DNA of 64,000 bases from Helicobacter sp. 16-1353 (GCF_003288815.1 NZ_NHYM01000011.1:1-64000), one strand, 5' to 3'; counted from the stretch's first letter, positions 28,044-38,387 are shown. Numbers and translations are program-made. Notes: generated from the letters alone by a model not told the origin.

Positions 28044-28544
28044 ATGAAAAAGTTATTAATCGCTTCTGTTGTCGTTTTACCTGTTTTGCTTTTTGCTCCG
28101 CCACCTCCACCACATCATCGCTCTGCTCCACCGCCTAATTACTCTGCTCCGCCACCACATCTTTATTCTACGCCACCTCCTCCGCCACATCATTATTACT
28201 TAGGTCCGCGTATTAAGGGCATTTTCCCAGAGGTTTTTGAACGAGCTAGTTTTGAGAGAAAGCGAGAGGCTTTAAGGGTGGATTTTGAAGCAAGAGAGGC
28301 AATCCACACTAGAAAAGAGGAATTTAAGCGAAATATTAGAGCTCTAGAGTTGGATAAGAGAATCCTAGAGGTCGATTTACAAGAGGCAAGGGCGGCTGGA
28401 GATGAAGCTCGTGTAAGCTCTGTGCTATCGTTAATCACGCAAAAGGAATATGCGATTTTCCAAGCAAGAGAGCAGGAGAGATTAGCAGTTGGTGATATGG
28501 AGATGCAAGCAGTGCAAAGGATAAACGCCATACTTGGATATTAA
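28044..28544 (+). CDS. Exported Pro/His-rich protein with helical C-terminal domain
   Basis: The 166-residue product has a signal peptide (KKLLIASVVVLPVLLFA) and then about 35 residues very rich in Pro and His (HH, PPPPP), likely metal-binding or wall-spanning. A charged helical domain (RKREALRVDFEAREAIHTRKEE...) follows, shaped like periplasmic Spy/ZraP/CnrX-type proteins. AAAGGAGAG precedes the ATG. Placement 60 bases after the ArsB-type gene suggests metal or metalloid stress, but this is inference. Confidence 0.6.
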   Translation: MKKLLIASVVVLPVLLFAPPPPPHHRSAPPPNYSAPPPHLYSTPPPPPHHYYLGPRIKGIFPEVFERASFERKREALRVDFEAREAIHTRKEEFKRNIRALELDKRILEVDLQEARAAGDEARVSSVLSLITQKEYAIFQAREQERLAVGDMEMQAVQRINAILGY

Positions 28545-28653
28545 ATAGATATTAAATAGATTTTTTAGACTAGGGCTTTTAACATTGGTTATTGTTAATT
28601 TTATATTTATTAAATAATCTAAAATATCTATTAAGTTTTTAGGAGGATTAGAA

Positions 28654-31179
28654 ATGATTTCAGGGCTTAAGATTTTAGTATTTATCTCTATGGGGGGGGG
28701 TAGATTATTAAGATATAAAAGGTTTTTTAAACATTTTATATCTTTAAAGTTTCCTTTCAAATTTACTCATTTTATTTTCTTAGCTTTATTTTTACTTACC
28801 TTAGATTTTCTCAAAGCAAATCCAGTTAGATTATCAGAAAATTGTGCCCCTTTTAACAGTAGTGATAATTATAATGACTGCCTTATAGGTGATTTGGATT
28901 TAGGTAGCGACTTTCTTTCGGCTATTAAATGGGACAACTCGCTAAGACAAGATGTAACAATTAATAATATAGCCAATGTTGGAGTGGCTTTGGGTAGCGT
29001 AGTTACAAGCACTAATAGCAATTTTACTATCAATATCACTTTTTTAGATTTTAGCGGAGTAGGCTTTACAAATAATGGCACGATAAGAAATACAGGTGGC
29101 GGAAACGCCCTATTTTTCCAATATAGTAAATTAGATAATATCATCAATAATGGCACAATCGAAACTACAAATAGAGAAATTGCTGGAATTCGTATTGGTA
29201 ATGATTCTACTACAGCAGCTAATACGAAAAAGAATAATATCATCAATAATGGCACAATAACAGGCGGTATAGATTTAGTAGATGGATATACCACAGTAGA
29301 TACGCTAAACAACTCAGGTAGTATTGGCGGTGGGGTATATGTCGGTAGTGGTGGTTCCTCTAGGATAAATAATCTAATCAATACTGGGACAATCGAGATA
29401 CAAGCTAAAGAAGTAAGTTCCGGTTCTGGTCAATTTGTGCATTTTCAAGGCATAGGTCATCTATCTATACAAACCTATGCATTAAATATCAATGAAGATG
29501 CAAGCACTTTTAATGCTTTTGGCACGGCATATACAAATGGTAATCTAGGCAATACCTCGCATTTAGTAATTGATGGTGGTGGGGGAAATAAATTTGACAT
29601 AATGCTAAAGCCAAATGCAAAGATATTACTAAGCTTTAGTGGAGATTTCCAACTAAACACAAACTATCTATTATCTAAGCTTATAACGATATATAATCCG
29701 GGCGATTCTACTAATTTTACCCAGCTAACCTATGAAGATTCCACTACATCTTCCACCCCTGTGGGCGATAGTATATTTACACATCTTGAATCTACCGACC
29801 CATTATATGGCATAACCCAAAATGGAACATATTTTCAAGTGTATTTAAACGAAGATGTTTTGGAAGTGGTTGCCTCTGCCAACAACATCTATAGAAGCAA
29901 CATCTCTCTTATGAATACCTTTATCCATCAAAGCAATCAAGCCATCTATACAAGCTCATTTCGCAAATATGGCTTTCCATATAATAGAGTAGCTAGTAAT
30001 GACAAAACTCCAGAATCTAGAGGCTTAAAAAGAAGTGTAGCTTCTACAACTCCACAAGCAAGTTTTATTCGTGTAAATTACAATCCAAGCCAAAGGGAAT
30101 TTTATTCATATTCTAAAATGCGAGATTCTAATAATACTAGCGAATCTAGCTTTTATGTAAGTCAAAATGATACAAGGAATCTTAGACGAAGGGGATTTGT
30201 AGGCACAAAGCAACCACCACAAGAAGCAGAATCTAATTCCACTCCACAAATAGTAGCACCAAGCAGAGTAGAGCCACAAATAGCAGAGCCAAGAGCTGTA
30301 GAATCCCAAACAGCAGAGATTGTAGAATCTCAAATAGATTCCACTAGCATTTCCACTGCTGGAATAGCCCCAGCACAAAGCAAAAGCTATGATAGCCATT
30401 TTTTCTTTATGCCATTTTTTAGCAATCAACAAATGAGTGCTAATGATGGGCTAAAATCAAGTGGAAATACATATGGATTTATAACCGGACTTAGCGGAGA
30501 CTTTGGAAGCACTATGGTTGGGGGACATATTGGATTTGGATATGGTGGATATAATAATAAGGTGAATCTAGATTATACGCAAATATCCACAATGCTTGGA
30601 CTTCATCTAAGAACGGACTTTATATATGGATTATTCTTAAAGGCAAGGGCAGATGGATATTATTTCTACAATACTATTAATCCTATGAATGCCAATCAAA
30701 CAAAGGACAACCCAACTTCCATTGGATTTGATGCAATGGCTAGTTTTGGTAAGCAGTGGAATATCACAAGTGGAGCTATGAAAGGCATTGCTAGTATTGA
30801 GGCAGGGCTTAGCTACGAGGGATTAAGCAACTCTGGCTATAGCTTTGGAAGTGAGCGATATAGTAGCAATATGCTAAATCTTTTCTATGGGGAGATTTTT
30901 GGGCAATATGATAAATTCTTTGGGGATTCTAATGCGTGGGTGCTAAATATGGGATTAGGTGTGAAATACTTGCTTACAGGTCGCCCTGAAGTAGATGTAA
31001 TACTTAACTCTAATTCTTATGGCGTAGTTATCGGCACAGATAAATTCTATGGCATAGCCCAAATTGGAGTGGATTATCGTATCAATGAGAATCTAGCATT
31101 AAATCTTAATTACTTAGGAATGTTTGGCGATAGAAGTATGACTAATAGTGGATTCTTTAATGTTAGATTGTGGTTTTAA
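28654..31179 (+). CDS. Autotransporter adhesin-type protein with a G9 tract before its signal peptide (ON)
   Basis: An 841-residue type V secreted protein. A G9 run in codons 13-16 is in frame. A hydrophobic signal (FIFLALFLLTLDFLKA, residues ~40-55) follows. The passenger has repeated beta-helix-type turns (NNIINNGTI, LNNSGSIGGGV, LINTGTIE). A Pro/Glu/Ser-rich linker with GATTC words precedes a C-terminal autotransporter barrel (~580-841) that begins near FMPFFSNQQMSANDG and ends in Phe (NVRLWF). AGGAGG precedes the ATG. Slippage of the tract would abolish export. A perfect 40-base palindrome just after the stop is its probable terminator. Target or ligand unknown. Confidence 0.85.
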   Translation: MISGLKILVFISMGGGRLLRYKRFFKHFISLKFPFKFTHFIFLALFLLTLDFLKANPVRLSENCAPFNSSDNYNDCLIGDLDLGSDFLSAIKWDNSLRQDVTINNIANVGVALGSVVTSTNSNFTINITFLDFSGVGFTNNGTIRNTGGGNALFFQYSKLDNIINNGTIETTNREIAGIRIGNDSTTAANTKKNNIINNGTITGGIDLVDGYTTVDTLNNSGSIGGGVYVGSGGSSRINNLINTGTIEIQAKEVSSGSGQFVHFQGIGHLSIQTYALNINEDASTFNAFGTAYTNGNLGNTSHLVIDGGGGNKFDIMLKPNAKILLSFSGDFQLNTNYLLSKLITIYNPGDSTNFTQLTYEDSTTSSTPVGDSIFTHLESTDPLYGITQNGTYFQVYLNEDVLEVVASANNIYRSNISLMNTFIHQSNQAIYTSSFRKYGFPYNRVASNDKTPESRGLKRSVASTTPQASFIRVNYNPSQREFYSYSKMRDSNNTSESSFYVSQNDTRNLRRRGFVGTKQPPQEAESNSTPQIVAPSRVEPQIAEPRAVESQTAEIVESQIDSTSISTAGIAPAQSKSYDSHFFFMPFFSNQQMSANDGLKSSGNTYGFITGLSGDFGSTMVGGHIGFGYGGYNNKVNLDYTQISTMLGLHLRTDFIYGLFLKARADGYYFYNTINPMNANQTKDNPTSIGFDAMASFGKQWNITSGAMKGIASIEAGLSYEGLSNSGYSFGSERYSSNMLNLFYGEIFGQYDKFFGDSNAWVLNMGLGVKYLLTGRPEVDVILNSNSYGVVIGTDKFYGIAQIGVDYRINENLALNLNYLGMFGDRSMTNSGFFNVRLWF
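28692..28700 (+). repeat. G9 tract near the autotransporter start
   Basis: In frame between the initiating Met and the hydrophobic signal segment; the gene is ON as read. Confidence 0.9.
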
Positions 31180-31180
31180 T

Positions 31181-31220
31181 GGGATTCCTTAGATTCTAAT
31201 ATTAGAATCTAAGGAATCCC
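31181..31220. terminator. Perfect 40-base palindrome built from GATTC words
   Basis: The 20-base left half (GGGATTCC...CTAAT) is exactly complementary to the right half, beginning one base after the autotransporter stop. Each half carries two GATTC/GAATC words. As RNA it would form a 20-pair hairpin before an AT-rich stretch, so it is a strong terminator candidate. Confidence 0.8.
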
Positions 31221-31721
31221 AAATAATCTAACTATTTTTTCTAATTCCATTTTTTTGTTTGTATAAAAACAATAGCTTCAAACAATCTAATTATTTATTT
31301 TTTTTAACTCTCTTTTAAAAAGCTTTGCAACTGCCTTTGTATAAAAACAATAGCTCCTATAAAATAAATCAAATTATTTATTTTTTTAATTCCCTTTTTA
31401 AAAGATTTGTAATTATAAAGCCGATAAATGCAAACCCAGCCATTCCCTCAAATGCATCTAGCAAATATCCATATAGTGTATAGCCAATCAAACAGCCCAA
31501 AGCCATCGCCGTTTCTAGCATATTCTCGTGGTGTGCCTATCTCGTCCATCGGGGCGAAAAATACCGCTAGCATCGAAGTGAAAATTTGACATTTATAAAT
31601 GGGGGGGGGTATAATACAGATATAATCGCCATTGTGTGCGTTTAGCGGTGGAATCTTAATTTATATCTATATAATGTTAATTCGCTAAAATATCACAATT
31701 AAATTAATCAAAGGAGAGCTA
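31221..31721 (-). pseudogene. Spacer with probable remnant of an MFS-transporter C-terminus
   Basis: No intact gene. On the minus strand, about 31565-31370, two adjacent frames read FFAPMDEIGTPREYAR and then MALGCLIGYTLYGYLLD...GFAFIGFIITNLLKRE, which has the look of the last membrane spans of an MFS carrier broken by one frameshift. The extreme end is imperfectly duplicated (about 77 bases, at 31258 and 31335; both start TTTGTATAAAAACAATAGCT). A G9 run at 31601-31609 lies upstream of it in non-coding DNA. Interpretation is tentative. Confidence 0.4.
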
Positions 31722-32918
31722 ATGAAGCCGCAAATCGCCCTTGTATTGCTAATTTTCTGTATTGCCGATGTGCAAGATGGATTGGGTCCGTTTTTTGGCG
31801 TGTTTCTAAAAGAGCATGGTTTTTTAGAGGGCGAGATTGGCATTATTAGCACTTTTGCTTCGCTTTGTGCTTTGATTTTTGGCGTCCCACTTGGGATTTT
31901 GATAGATAAAACTCGCTATAAACGCCTTTTGGTTGGCATTTGCATTAGCATTATTTGTTTGGCGACTTTTGGGCTACTTTTATATCAGCACTTCATTTTT
32001 GCGATGTTTGGGCAGTTTGCAATTGCGATGAGTGGGGCGTTACTGGCTCCTGCATTTGCTAGTATTACGCTTGGGATTGTGGGGATTGAAAAATATAATC
32101 AGCAGACGAGTAAAAACGAGGCTTTTAGGCACGGAGGGCAACTTTTTGGGGCGATTTTATGCTTTATTTTTGCCCTGTATTATGGGATTACTTCGGTTTT
32201 TATCATTACGATTTTAATGGGCATGTGTGCGTTTATCTTCCTAAATCTTATCAAAGAATCTAGCATAAATCACACGGTGGCAAGGGGCGAAGTAGTAGGG
32301 ACGCAAAAAGTCCCATTAAGGAAAATATTTTCAAATCCAAATATCTTAATTCTCGCATTTTCGGTATTTTGCTTCCACCTAAGTAATGCCTATATGCTAC
32401 CACTTCTAAGCCAAAGGGCTCATTCTATGGGCGTGGATTCTAGTGGGGCATATGCTGCAGCTACAGTTATAATCGCCCAAAGCACGATGATTTTCGTGTG
32501 TATCACTTGTGGCAAACTCATCAAAAAGCACAAAACTTTTAAAATCTACTTTTTGCTTATGGCGTTGTGTTTATTTGAGCTGGTTATTCGTGGTGGGATT
32601 GCTGCGTCATTTAGCTCTATTCCGGGTATGGTTGTAGTGCAGATTCTAGATGGCATTGGAGCTGGGCTGATTGGGATTCTAGTGCCTGTGTTATGTGCTT
32701 TTATCTTGCAAGGAAGCGGGCATTTCAATGCTGGATTCGCATTTGTGATGACTTGCTGGGGGATTGGAGCGGCACTTAGTGGGAGCTTAGGTGGGATAAT
32801 CGCCCAAAAACTAGGCTATTTCTATGCCTATGGAGCATTGGCATTGGCTGCATTTATCGGACTTGTTGTATGGATTCTATGCTTTAATAGGCTAAATAGG
32901 AGCATTAAGCCGTATTAA
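31722..32918 (+). CDS. MFS transporter
   Basis: An inner-membrane carrier of 398 residues with about 12 hydrophobic spans. FGVPLGILIDKTRYKRLLVGI is the conserved cytoplasmic loop 2-3 motif (G-x3-D-x3-K/R-x-R). AAAGGAG precedes the ATG. The substrate is unknown; the N-terminal FCIADVQDGLGPFFGVFLKE is distinctive but I cannot tie it to one. No low-complexity insert. Confidence 0.8.
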   Translation: MKPQIALVLLIFCIADVQDGLGPFFGVFLKEHGFLEGEIGIISTFASLCALIFGVPLGILIDKTRYKRLLVGICISIICLATFGLLLYQHFIFAMFGQFAIAMSGALLAPAFASITLGIVGIEKYNQQTSKNEAFRHGGQLFGAILCFIFALYYGITSVFIITILMGMCAFIFLNLIKESSINHTVARGEVVGTQKVPLRKIFSNPNILILAFSVFCFHLSNAYMLPLLSQRAHSMGVDSSGAYAAATVIIAQSTMIFVCITCGKLIKKHKTFKIYFLLMALCLFELVIRGGIAASFSSIPGMVVVQILDGIGAGLIGILVPVLCAFILQGSGHFNAGFAFVMTCWGIGAALSGSLGGIIAQKLGYFYAYGALALAAFIGLVVWILCFNRLNRSIKPY

Positions 32919-32995
32919 ATCGCCAAGCCACATTAAATTAGAGTATAAAAAAGTATAATACGATATTTGAAATTTGATATATTTTAAGGCGGTTT

Positions 32996-34576
32996 ATGGA
33001 ATATCATAATTTACATTTAACTCCCAAAAATGCGGCTCTTTGGGCGAGTGAGTATTTAGGGAAAAGGGTAACAAGTAGCAATATCTTATACTTGCTAAAT
33101 TATGGCAAGATTGCAAACTACAGCACAAATTCCAAAGATAATTTAATCGACAAAAATGAGCTTAAGGCGTATTACGACACCACGATTAAATCGCAAAAAC
33201 ATTTGCAATCTCCCCTTTCTTTCGCACAATATAAAGAAGCCGAAACTACAAAGCATATCCACAGAATCCACCCCTATAAAGGCAAGTTTATCCCACAGCT
33301 TGTTGAATATTTTTTGGATTCCCATATAGATTCTATTAAGTTAAAATCTCATTTTAAGCCAAATGATATTGTGCTAGATATTTTTGCGGGGAGTGGCACG
33401 ACTCTATGCGTAGCGAATGAGTTGGGGATAAATGCCATTGGCGTTGATATTTCCTGTTTTAATGTAATGCTAAGTAATGCCAAAATCGCCAAATATGATT
33501 TGAATGCCCTTAAAAATGAACTCTCCAAGCTAACAAATATCCTAGAAAATCATACAAAAAACACCAATATTGTCTCCTTTGAATCTGCGTTAAATAAAGC
33601 TCTAAGCGAGTTTAATCAGCTTTATTTCCCTGCTAAAACATTCAAGCGTCAAGTCTCTTTAAAGCAAATTGACGAAAAAGCGTATGGAAAAGCAAAAGAA
33701 ATGGAATTTCTAGCTATTTATAATAATCTAGTGAAGCAATATAACATCACTTTTAACACCAATGCATTTGGGAATTTCTTTGAAAAGTGGTATATAGATT
33801 CCATAAGGGCGGAGATTCTCTTACTTAAAAAGGCGATTTTAGAAGCCCCTAGTAGTTTTAGAGATATATTAAGCATTATTTTAAGTCGCACGGCAAGAAG
33901 CTGTCGCTCTACGACACATTCAGATTTAGCCACGCTTAAAGATTCCGTTACGACAAGCTATTATTGTCGCAAACACGGCAGAATCTGCAAGCCACTTTTA
34001 AGCATTGCAAAATGGTGGAAATCGTATGCCAATGATACTTTGAAGCGATTGAGCGAGTTTGATAGTTTGCGTAGCAATAGCAAACAAATTTGCCTAAATG
34101 CAGATTCTAAGAATGTGGATATTATCACTGAGATTCAAAAGCAAGATAAAGATTTTGCAAATCTTTTAGAATCTCAAAAAATCGCTGGAATCTTTAGCTC
34201 ACCACCTTATGTGGGGCTTATTGATTATCACGAACAACACGCATATAGCTATGATATATTTGACTTGCCACGCAAGGATTATTTAGAAATTGGCAAACTA
34301 AGCGATGGGCAAACCAAAACAGCACAAGAAAACTACGCTCAAGGCATAGCGCAAGCCTTAAAAAATGCCAAGAAATTCTTAAAAACTGACTATAATGTGT
34401 TTTTGGTGGCAAATGATAAATTTAATCTTTATCCAAAAATCGCTGAATTAGCTGGTATGCAAATAGTAAATCGCTTTGAGCGACCCGTGCTTAATCGTAG
34501 CGAAAAAGATAAAAATCAATATAGCGAGAGTATATTCCACCTACAAGAAAAAATAAGGGGCTTTAATGCAGAGTGA
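32996..34576 (+). CDS. DNA methyltransferase, SPPY type (R-M system)
   Basis: A 526-residue modification enzyme with a permuted order: FxGxG-like IVLDIFAGSGTTLCVANELG near residue 125 precedes catalytic SSPPYVGLIDYHEQHAYSYD near 400. SPPY is usual for N4-cytosine methyltransferases. The N-terminal ~60 residues resemble a small DNA-binding or excisionase-like segment (NAALWASEYLGKRVTSSNILYLLNYGKI). It overlaps the endonuclease gene by 11 bases, the normal arrangement for an R-M pair. Confidence 0.85.
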   Translation: MEYHNLHLTPKNAALWASEYLGKRVTSSNILYLLNYGKIANYSTNSKDNLIDKNELKAYYDTTIKSQKHLQSPLSFAQYKEAETTKHIHRIHPYKGKFIPQLVEYFLDSHIDSIKLKSHFKPNDIVLDIFAGSGTTLCVANELGINAIGVDISCFNVMLSNAKIAKYDLNALKNELSKLTNILENHTKNTNIVSFESALNKALSEFNQLYFPAKTFKRQVSLKQIDEKAYGKAKEMEFLAIYNNLVKQYNITFNTNAFGNFFEKWYIDSIRAEILLLKKAILEAPSSFRDILSIILSRTARSCRSTTHSDLATLKDSVTTSYYCRKHGRICKPLLSIAKWWKSYANDTLKRLSEFDSLRSNSKQICLNADSKNVDIITEIQKQDKDFANLLESQKIAGIFSSPPYVGLIDYHEQHAYSYDIFDLPRKDYLEIGKLSDGQTKTAQENYAQGIAQALKNAKKFLKTDYNVFLVANDKFNLYPKIAELAGMQIVNRFERPVLNRSEKDKNQYSESIFHLQEKIRGFNAE

Positions 34577-35339
34577 CATTATCAAGCAAAATATAAAAAA
34601 TCGCCTTATTTCAAGCCTAAGGCAAAAATTTAGTAATTATAAGCCTGAGACTTCTTCTATGCCATTTCATACGCGACTTTTGGGCAAAGATAGAATGGCA
34701 CTATATAGCTTTATACAAAGCCTAAATACAAATTTTGGAACAAGTATTTTTGAGCCTGTGGCAGAAGAGCTAGGCGATGGGCTTTTTGATACTATTAAGC
34801 GACAAGCAATAGCTGGAGATACAATCACTATAGCGGCTCAAAGGGTTATCCAAGATATTATGGATTCTTTAGAAAGTGGGAGTTTAAGGCCAAATAAGCA
34901 AGATGAGATTAGGCGGATTTTAGCAGTGGCACAAAGTGGGCAAACAAGCACAATCAAGCCTACAAAAGTGGATTTATTTTTGCAAAAAAATAATAATGTA
35001 TATTTGGTTGATATTAAAACTGCCAAGCCAAACAAGGGTGGATTCAAAGAGTTTAAACGCACACTTTTAACTTGGGTGGCGAGCTTTGCTTATCATAATC
35101 CAAGTGTTAATATCTACTCGCTTATAGCTATTCCCTACAATCCCTACTATCCAAAATCCTATGAGAGATGGACTATGGCGGGAATGCTGGACTTGGAAAA
35201 TGAGCTAAAAGTCGCAGATGAATTTTGGGACTTTATAGGCGGAAAGGGAAGCTATGAGCTAATTTTAAAGGCTTTTGAGGAAGTTGGGTGCGAGATGAGA
35301 ACAGAAATAGATGAATATTTCAAAAAATTTAATTTTTAG
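34566..35339 (+). CDS. TdeIII-like type II restriction endonuclease
   Basis: A 257-residue protein with [20 protein letters not shown] and [13 protein letters not shown], which I associate with the TdeIII endonuclease family (GGNCC cutters). A PD-(D/E)xK core is seen at [22 protein letters not shown]. It is partnered with the overlapping methyltransferase. Its stop is nine bases before guaA, so guaA expression may depend partly on this unit. The specificity follows from the family assignment only. Confidence 0.75.
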   Translation: MQSDIIKQNIKNRLISSLRQKFSNYKPETSSMPFHTRLLGKDRMALYSFIQSLNTNFGTSIFEPVAEELGDGLFDTIKRQAIAGDTITIAAQRVIQDIMDSLESGSLRPNKQDEIRRILAVAQSGQTSTIKPTKVDLFLQKNNNVYLVDIKTAKPNKGGFKEFKRTLLTWVASFAYHNPSVNIYSLIAIPYNPYYPKSYERWTMAGMLDLENELKVADEFWDFIGGKGSYELILKAFEEVGCEMRTEIDEYFKKFNF

Positions 35340-35347
35340 GGGAGCAT

Positions 35348-37204
35348 ATGGATAAAGCGGAAATTTTGGTGTTGGATTTTGGGAGTCAGTATACGCAGTT
35401 AATCGCTAGGAGATTGCGGGAGCAAGGGGTTTATACGGAGATTGTGCCGTATTTTGAAAAGCTAGATTCTATTCGTGCAAAAAAGCCAAAGGGGCTAATT
35501 CTATCCGGCGGACCTGCGAGTATCTACGAAAAGGACGCATACAAGCCAGATGCGGAAATTTTCACGCTTGGAATTCCAGTGCTTGGAATCTGCTATGGAA
35601 TGCAATATATCGCTGATTTTTTCGGTGGCAAGGTCGCAAGGGCGGAGGCGCAAGAATTTGGCAAGGCGAAATTGGAGATTTTTGATGTGGGGGATTCTGG
35701 GGATTCTTTGGATTCTTTAGATTCTACGAGTGGTTTGGATTCTACGAGCGGTTTAAGTTCCGCGAATCTTGCGAATCTAGATTCTAAAAATGTGGCAGAT
35801 TCGGCGGATTCTATAAATTCTATGAATCTAAATTCCACAAATCTAAGCCAAAATGGGGCGAATCTGTCGAATCTAAATTCCACAGATTCCACGAATCGCA
35901 CGAGCCAAAACATCGCATATTCTAAGAATCCAGATTCCACAAACCACGCGAATCCGGCGAATCCAAGCCTAGAAAATCCAAATCCTGCCCGCTTTCAACG
36001 CATTTTTTTTAAAAATGTCAAAGCGGATTCTATCGTGTGGATGAGCCACGCAGATAAGGTCGAGGAGATTCCAAGTGGATTTGTCGAGCTTGCTAAAAGC
36101 GGGAATACGCATTATTGCGCGATTGCGGATTTTAGGCGACAGATTTACGCATTGCAATTCCATCCGGAGGTCGTGCATACCGAGTGTGGAGGGGAGATTC
36201 TGCGGAATTTTGCACTGCATATTTGCGGGGCGGAAAATAGCTGGAATATGCATAATTTCGCCGAATTTGAGATAAAAAAGCTGCAAAATAAAATTCAAAA
36301 CGGCAAGGTGCTTTGTGCGGTGAGCGGAGGGGTGGATTCAAGCGTAGTGGCGACGCTTTTGTATCGTGCCATTGGGGATAATCTAATTCCAGTTTTCGTG
36401 GATACGGGGCTTTTACGCTTGGGCGAGAAAGAAGCGGTGGAAAAAATGTTTAGGGAGAATCTGGGCGTCCCGCTAATTACTGCCGATGCCAGTAGCTTAT
36501 TTTTAGAGCGATTAAGCGGCGTTACTGAGCCAGAAAGGAAGCGGAAAATTATCGGCGAGACCTTTATTGAGGTATTTGAGGCGGAGGCGAAAAAGCACAA
36601 TCAAAATGGCGAAATCAAGTTCCTAGCGCAAGGCACACTCTACCCAGATGTAATCGAATCTGTGAGCGTGAAAGGTCCTAGTAAGACCATAAAGTCGCAT
36701 CATAATGTAGGCGGACTGCCTGAAAATCTGCGATTTGAGCTAATCGAGCCTTTAAGGGAGCTGTTTAAAGATGAGGTGAGAGCACTTGGGCGGGAGCTAG
36801 GAATGCCCGAAGATATGCTTATGCGACACCCATTCCCGGGTCCGGGGCTTGGCATTAGAATCCTTGGCGAAGTCGAAAAGAATAGCCTAAACTTGCTTAA
36901 AAAAGCCGATGCGATTTTTATTACGGAGCTAAAAAAGAATGGGCTTTATAATAGCGTGTGGCAGGCGTTTTGTGTGCTTTTAAATGTGCGGAGCGTGGGC
37001 GTTATGGGCGATAATCGCACTTATGATAATACGATTTGCCTCCGCTCCGTTGATGCACTAGATGGCATGACTGCGAGTTTCTCGCCCTTGCCGCATAGAT
37101 TTTTAGAGCATGTTTCAAATCGCATTATAAACGAAGTCAGCGGAATAAATCGCGTGGTGTATGATATTACATCAAAGCCCCCGGGCACGATTGAGTGGGA
37201 GTAA
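35348..37204 (+). CDS. guaA: GMP synthase (glutamine-hydrolysing) with a ~100-residue insert
   Basis: Converts XMP to GMP using glutamine and ATP. The glutaminase domain has [16 protein letters not shown] (Cys82) and [12 protein letters not shown] (His/Glu of the triad). The ATP-pyrophosphatase domain has [17 protein letters not shown], and the C-terminus is [12 protein letters not shown]. The length, 618, is about 95-100 above the usual 510-525. The excess is residues ~115-212, an Asp/Ser/Asn/Thr/Leu-rich low-complexity stretch inside the glutaminase domain between the Cys and His motifs. By hand I count ten GATTC and nine GAATC in about 270 bases there. All catalytic motifs are intact, so the enzyme should fold around it. 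Confidence 0.95.
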   Translation: MDKAEILVLDFGSQYTQLIARRLREQGVYTEIVPYFEKLDSIRAKKPKGLILSGGPASIYEKDAYKPDAEIFTLGIPVLGICYGMQYIADFFGGKVARAEAQEFGKAKLEIFDVGDSGDSLDSLDSTSGLDSTSGLSSANLANLDSKNVADSADSINSMNLNSTNLSQNGANLSNLNSTDSTNRTSQNIAYSKNPDSTNHANPANPSLENPNPARFQRIFFKNVKADSIVWMSHADKVEEIPSGFVELAKSGNTHYCAIADFRRQIYALQFHPEVVHTECGGEILRNFALHICGAENSWNMHNFAEFEIKKLQNKIQNGKVLCAVSGGVDSSVVATLLYRAIGDNLIPVFVDTGLLRLGEKEAVEKMFRENLGVPLITADASSLFLERLSGVTEPERKRKIIGETFIEVFEAEAKKHNQNGEIKFLAQGTLYPDVIESVSVKGPSKTIKSHHNVGGLPENLRFELIEPLRELFKDEVRALGRELGMPEDMLMRHPFPGPGLGIRILGEVEKNSLNLLKKADAIFITELKKNGLYNSVWQAFCVLLNVRSVGVMGDNRTYDNTICLRSVDALDGMTASFSPLPHRFLEHVSNRIINEVSGINRVVYDITSKPPGTIEWE

Positions 37205-37230
37205 GATAAAAATCCAAAAAGGGGTAAACA

Positions 37231-37581
37231 ATGAAACAAGATTATTTAAAGTCATTAAGGGAATTAGAGGGGGAGAAATTTTATGTGAGAAGTTATCAAA
37301 GGGGCTATCGCTGGGGAGATAGAGAGGTTGGCGATTTATTGCAAGATATTTGGGATTTCGCACTATACAATCAAAATTCACACAAAGATTCCACTAAAAC
37401 TTCCCAAGATTTTTATTGCTTACAGCCTATCGTAGTAAATAAAAAAGAGCAACATTATAATGTGATTGACGGACAGCAGAGGCTTACTACGATATTTTTG
37501 ATTATTAAATTTCTTAAAAATAATGATTTTTTTGAGATTTCTTACGAGACTAGAAAAGATAGCGATAAAAATATTTATTAA
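37231..37581 (+). pseudogene. DUF262 (GmrSD-type) protein, N-terminal part, interrupted
   Basis: The 116 residues carry the DUF262 signature: KFYVRSYQRGYRWGDREVGDLLQDI and CLQPIVV, then YNVIDGQQRLTTIFLI (the DGQQR nucleotide-hydrolysis motif). They end at NIY, stop. The C-terminal part resumes in the same frame at 39511 after an R-M gene pair. DUF262 proteins act in type IV-like restriction and other anti-phage systems. The present state should be non-functional. Confidence 0.8.
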
Positions 37582-37587
37582 AATAGA

Positions 37588-38385
37588 ATGGACAATAAAA
37601 TGAATTATTTTCTTAATCAAAGTATAGAATTAGCTAATCAAAGAAATTATCTCGACCAACTTTTTGGTATCTATCCAATGAGTCCGGATAATATAAGAGA
37701 AATAGATAATGTCAAGTGGAATATATTTGAACAAGCATTTAGTAATAATCACCAAGAAAAAATTATAGAATCCTTGCTTGATTTTGATTTATTTCCCATA
37801 AAAGATTCTTATATTGCCTACTTAAGACGAGATAAAAGTGCAATTAAACGAAATCCATCAACAATAGCAAGATTATGTGGCAGATTAAAAGAAATGGGAT
37901 TAAATAAAATTTATGAAAATCTTTCACAACCTAAAGAAACCAATCGCCAAATAGGACCACTTTTTAAGCGATGGGTAAATAGTGAAGTTTTAGGTATAAA
38001 GCCTGTCGACCTAGAAACTTTTAAAACATCTAGTAATAATGCTATTTTAAATGCTTCTGATGTAAGTATGCAGAAATTTGCAAATGAATGTTTAGGTTAT
38101 ACTCGCCTTAAGGGATTGGATTTTGTTGCAAGGTTTAATGGAAAAATAATTATTGGTGAAGCAAAATTTTTGAGTGATTTTGGAGGACATCAGAATGCTC
38201 AGTTTGAGGATGCAATGAGTTTATTAAATACCCATTTAAATTCCAAAGTTATAAAAATAGCGATTTTAGATGGTGTATGTTATATACAAGGTAAAAATAA
38301 AATGTTTGAAATGCTAAAAAATAAGTATCAAAATTATAATATTTTGTCTGCCTTACTTTTAAGAGATTTTCTTTATCAGGTATAA
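37588..38385 (+). CDS. Putative type II restriction endonuclease inside the DUF262 gene
   Basis: A 265-residue protein, directly followed by a DNA methyltransferase. A PD-(D/E)xK core is legible: LDFVARFNGKIIIGEAKFLSDFGG (Asp, then Glu-Ala-Lys). An N-terminal LRRDKSAIKRNPSTIARLCGRLKEMG may bind DNA. I cannot name the recognition site. It is markedly AT-rich and free of GATTC inserts, unlike resident genes. The ATG at 37600 is an alternative start. Confidence 0.72.
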   Translation: MDNKMNYFLNQSIELANQRNYLDQLFGIYPMSPDNIREIDNVKWNIFEQAFSNNHQEKIIESLLDFDLFPIKDSYIAYLRRDKSAIKRNPSTIARLCGRLKEMGLNKIYENLSQPKETNRQIGPLFKRWVNSEVLGIKPVDLETFKTSSNNAILNASDVSMQKFANECLGYTRLKGLDFVARFNGKIIIGEAKFLSDFGGHQNAQFEDAMSLLNTHLNSKVIKIAILDGVCYIQGKNKMFEMLKNKYQNYNILSALLLRDFLYQV

Positions 38386-38387
38386 TT

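Noticed and set aside
31601-31609. G9 tract as a promoter-spacing switch for the MFS gene
   Set aside because: TATAAT follows the tract, but the gene starts about 110 bases later and no matching -35 box is evident; it may belong to a decayed gene.
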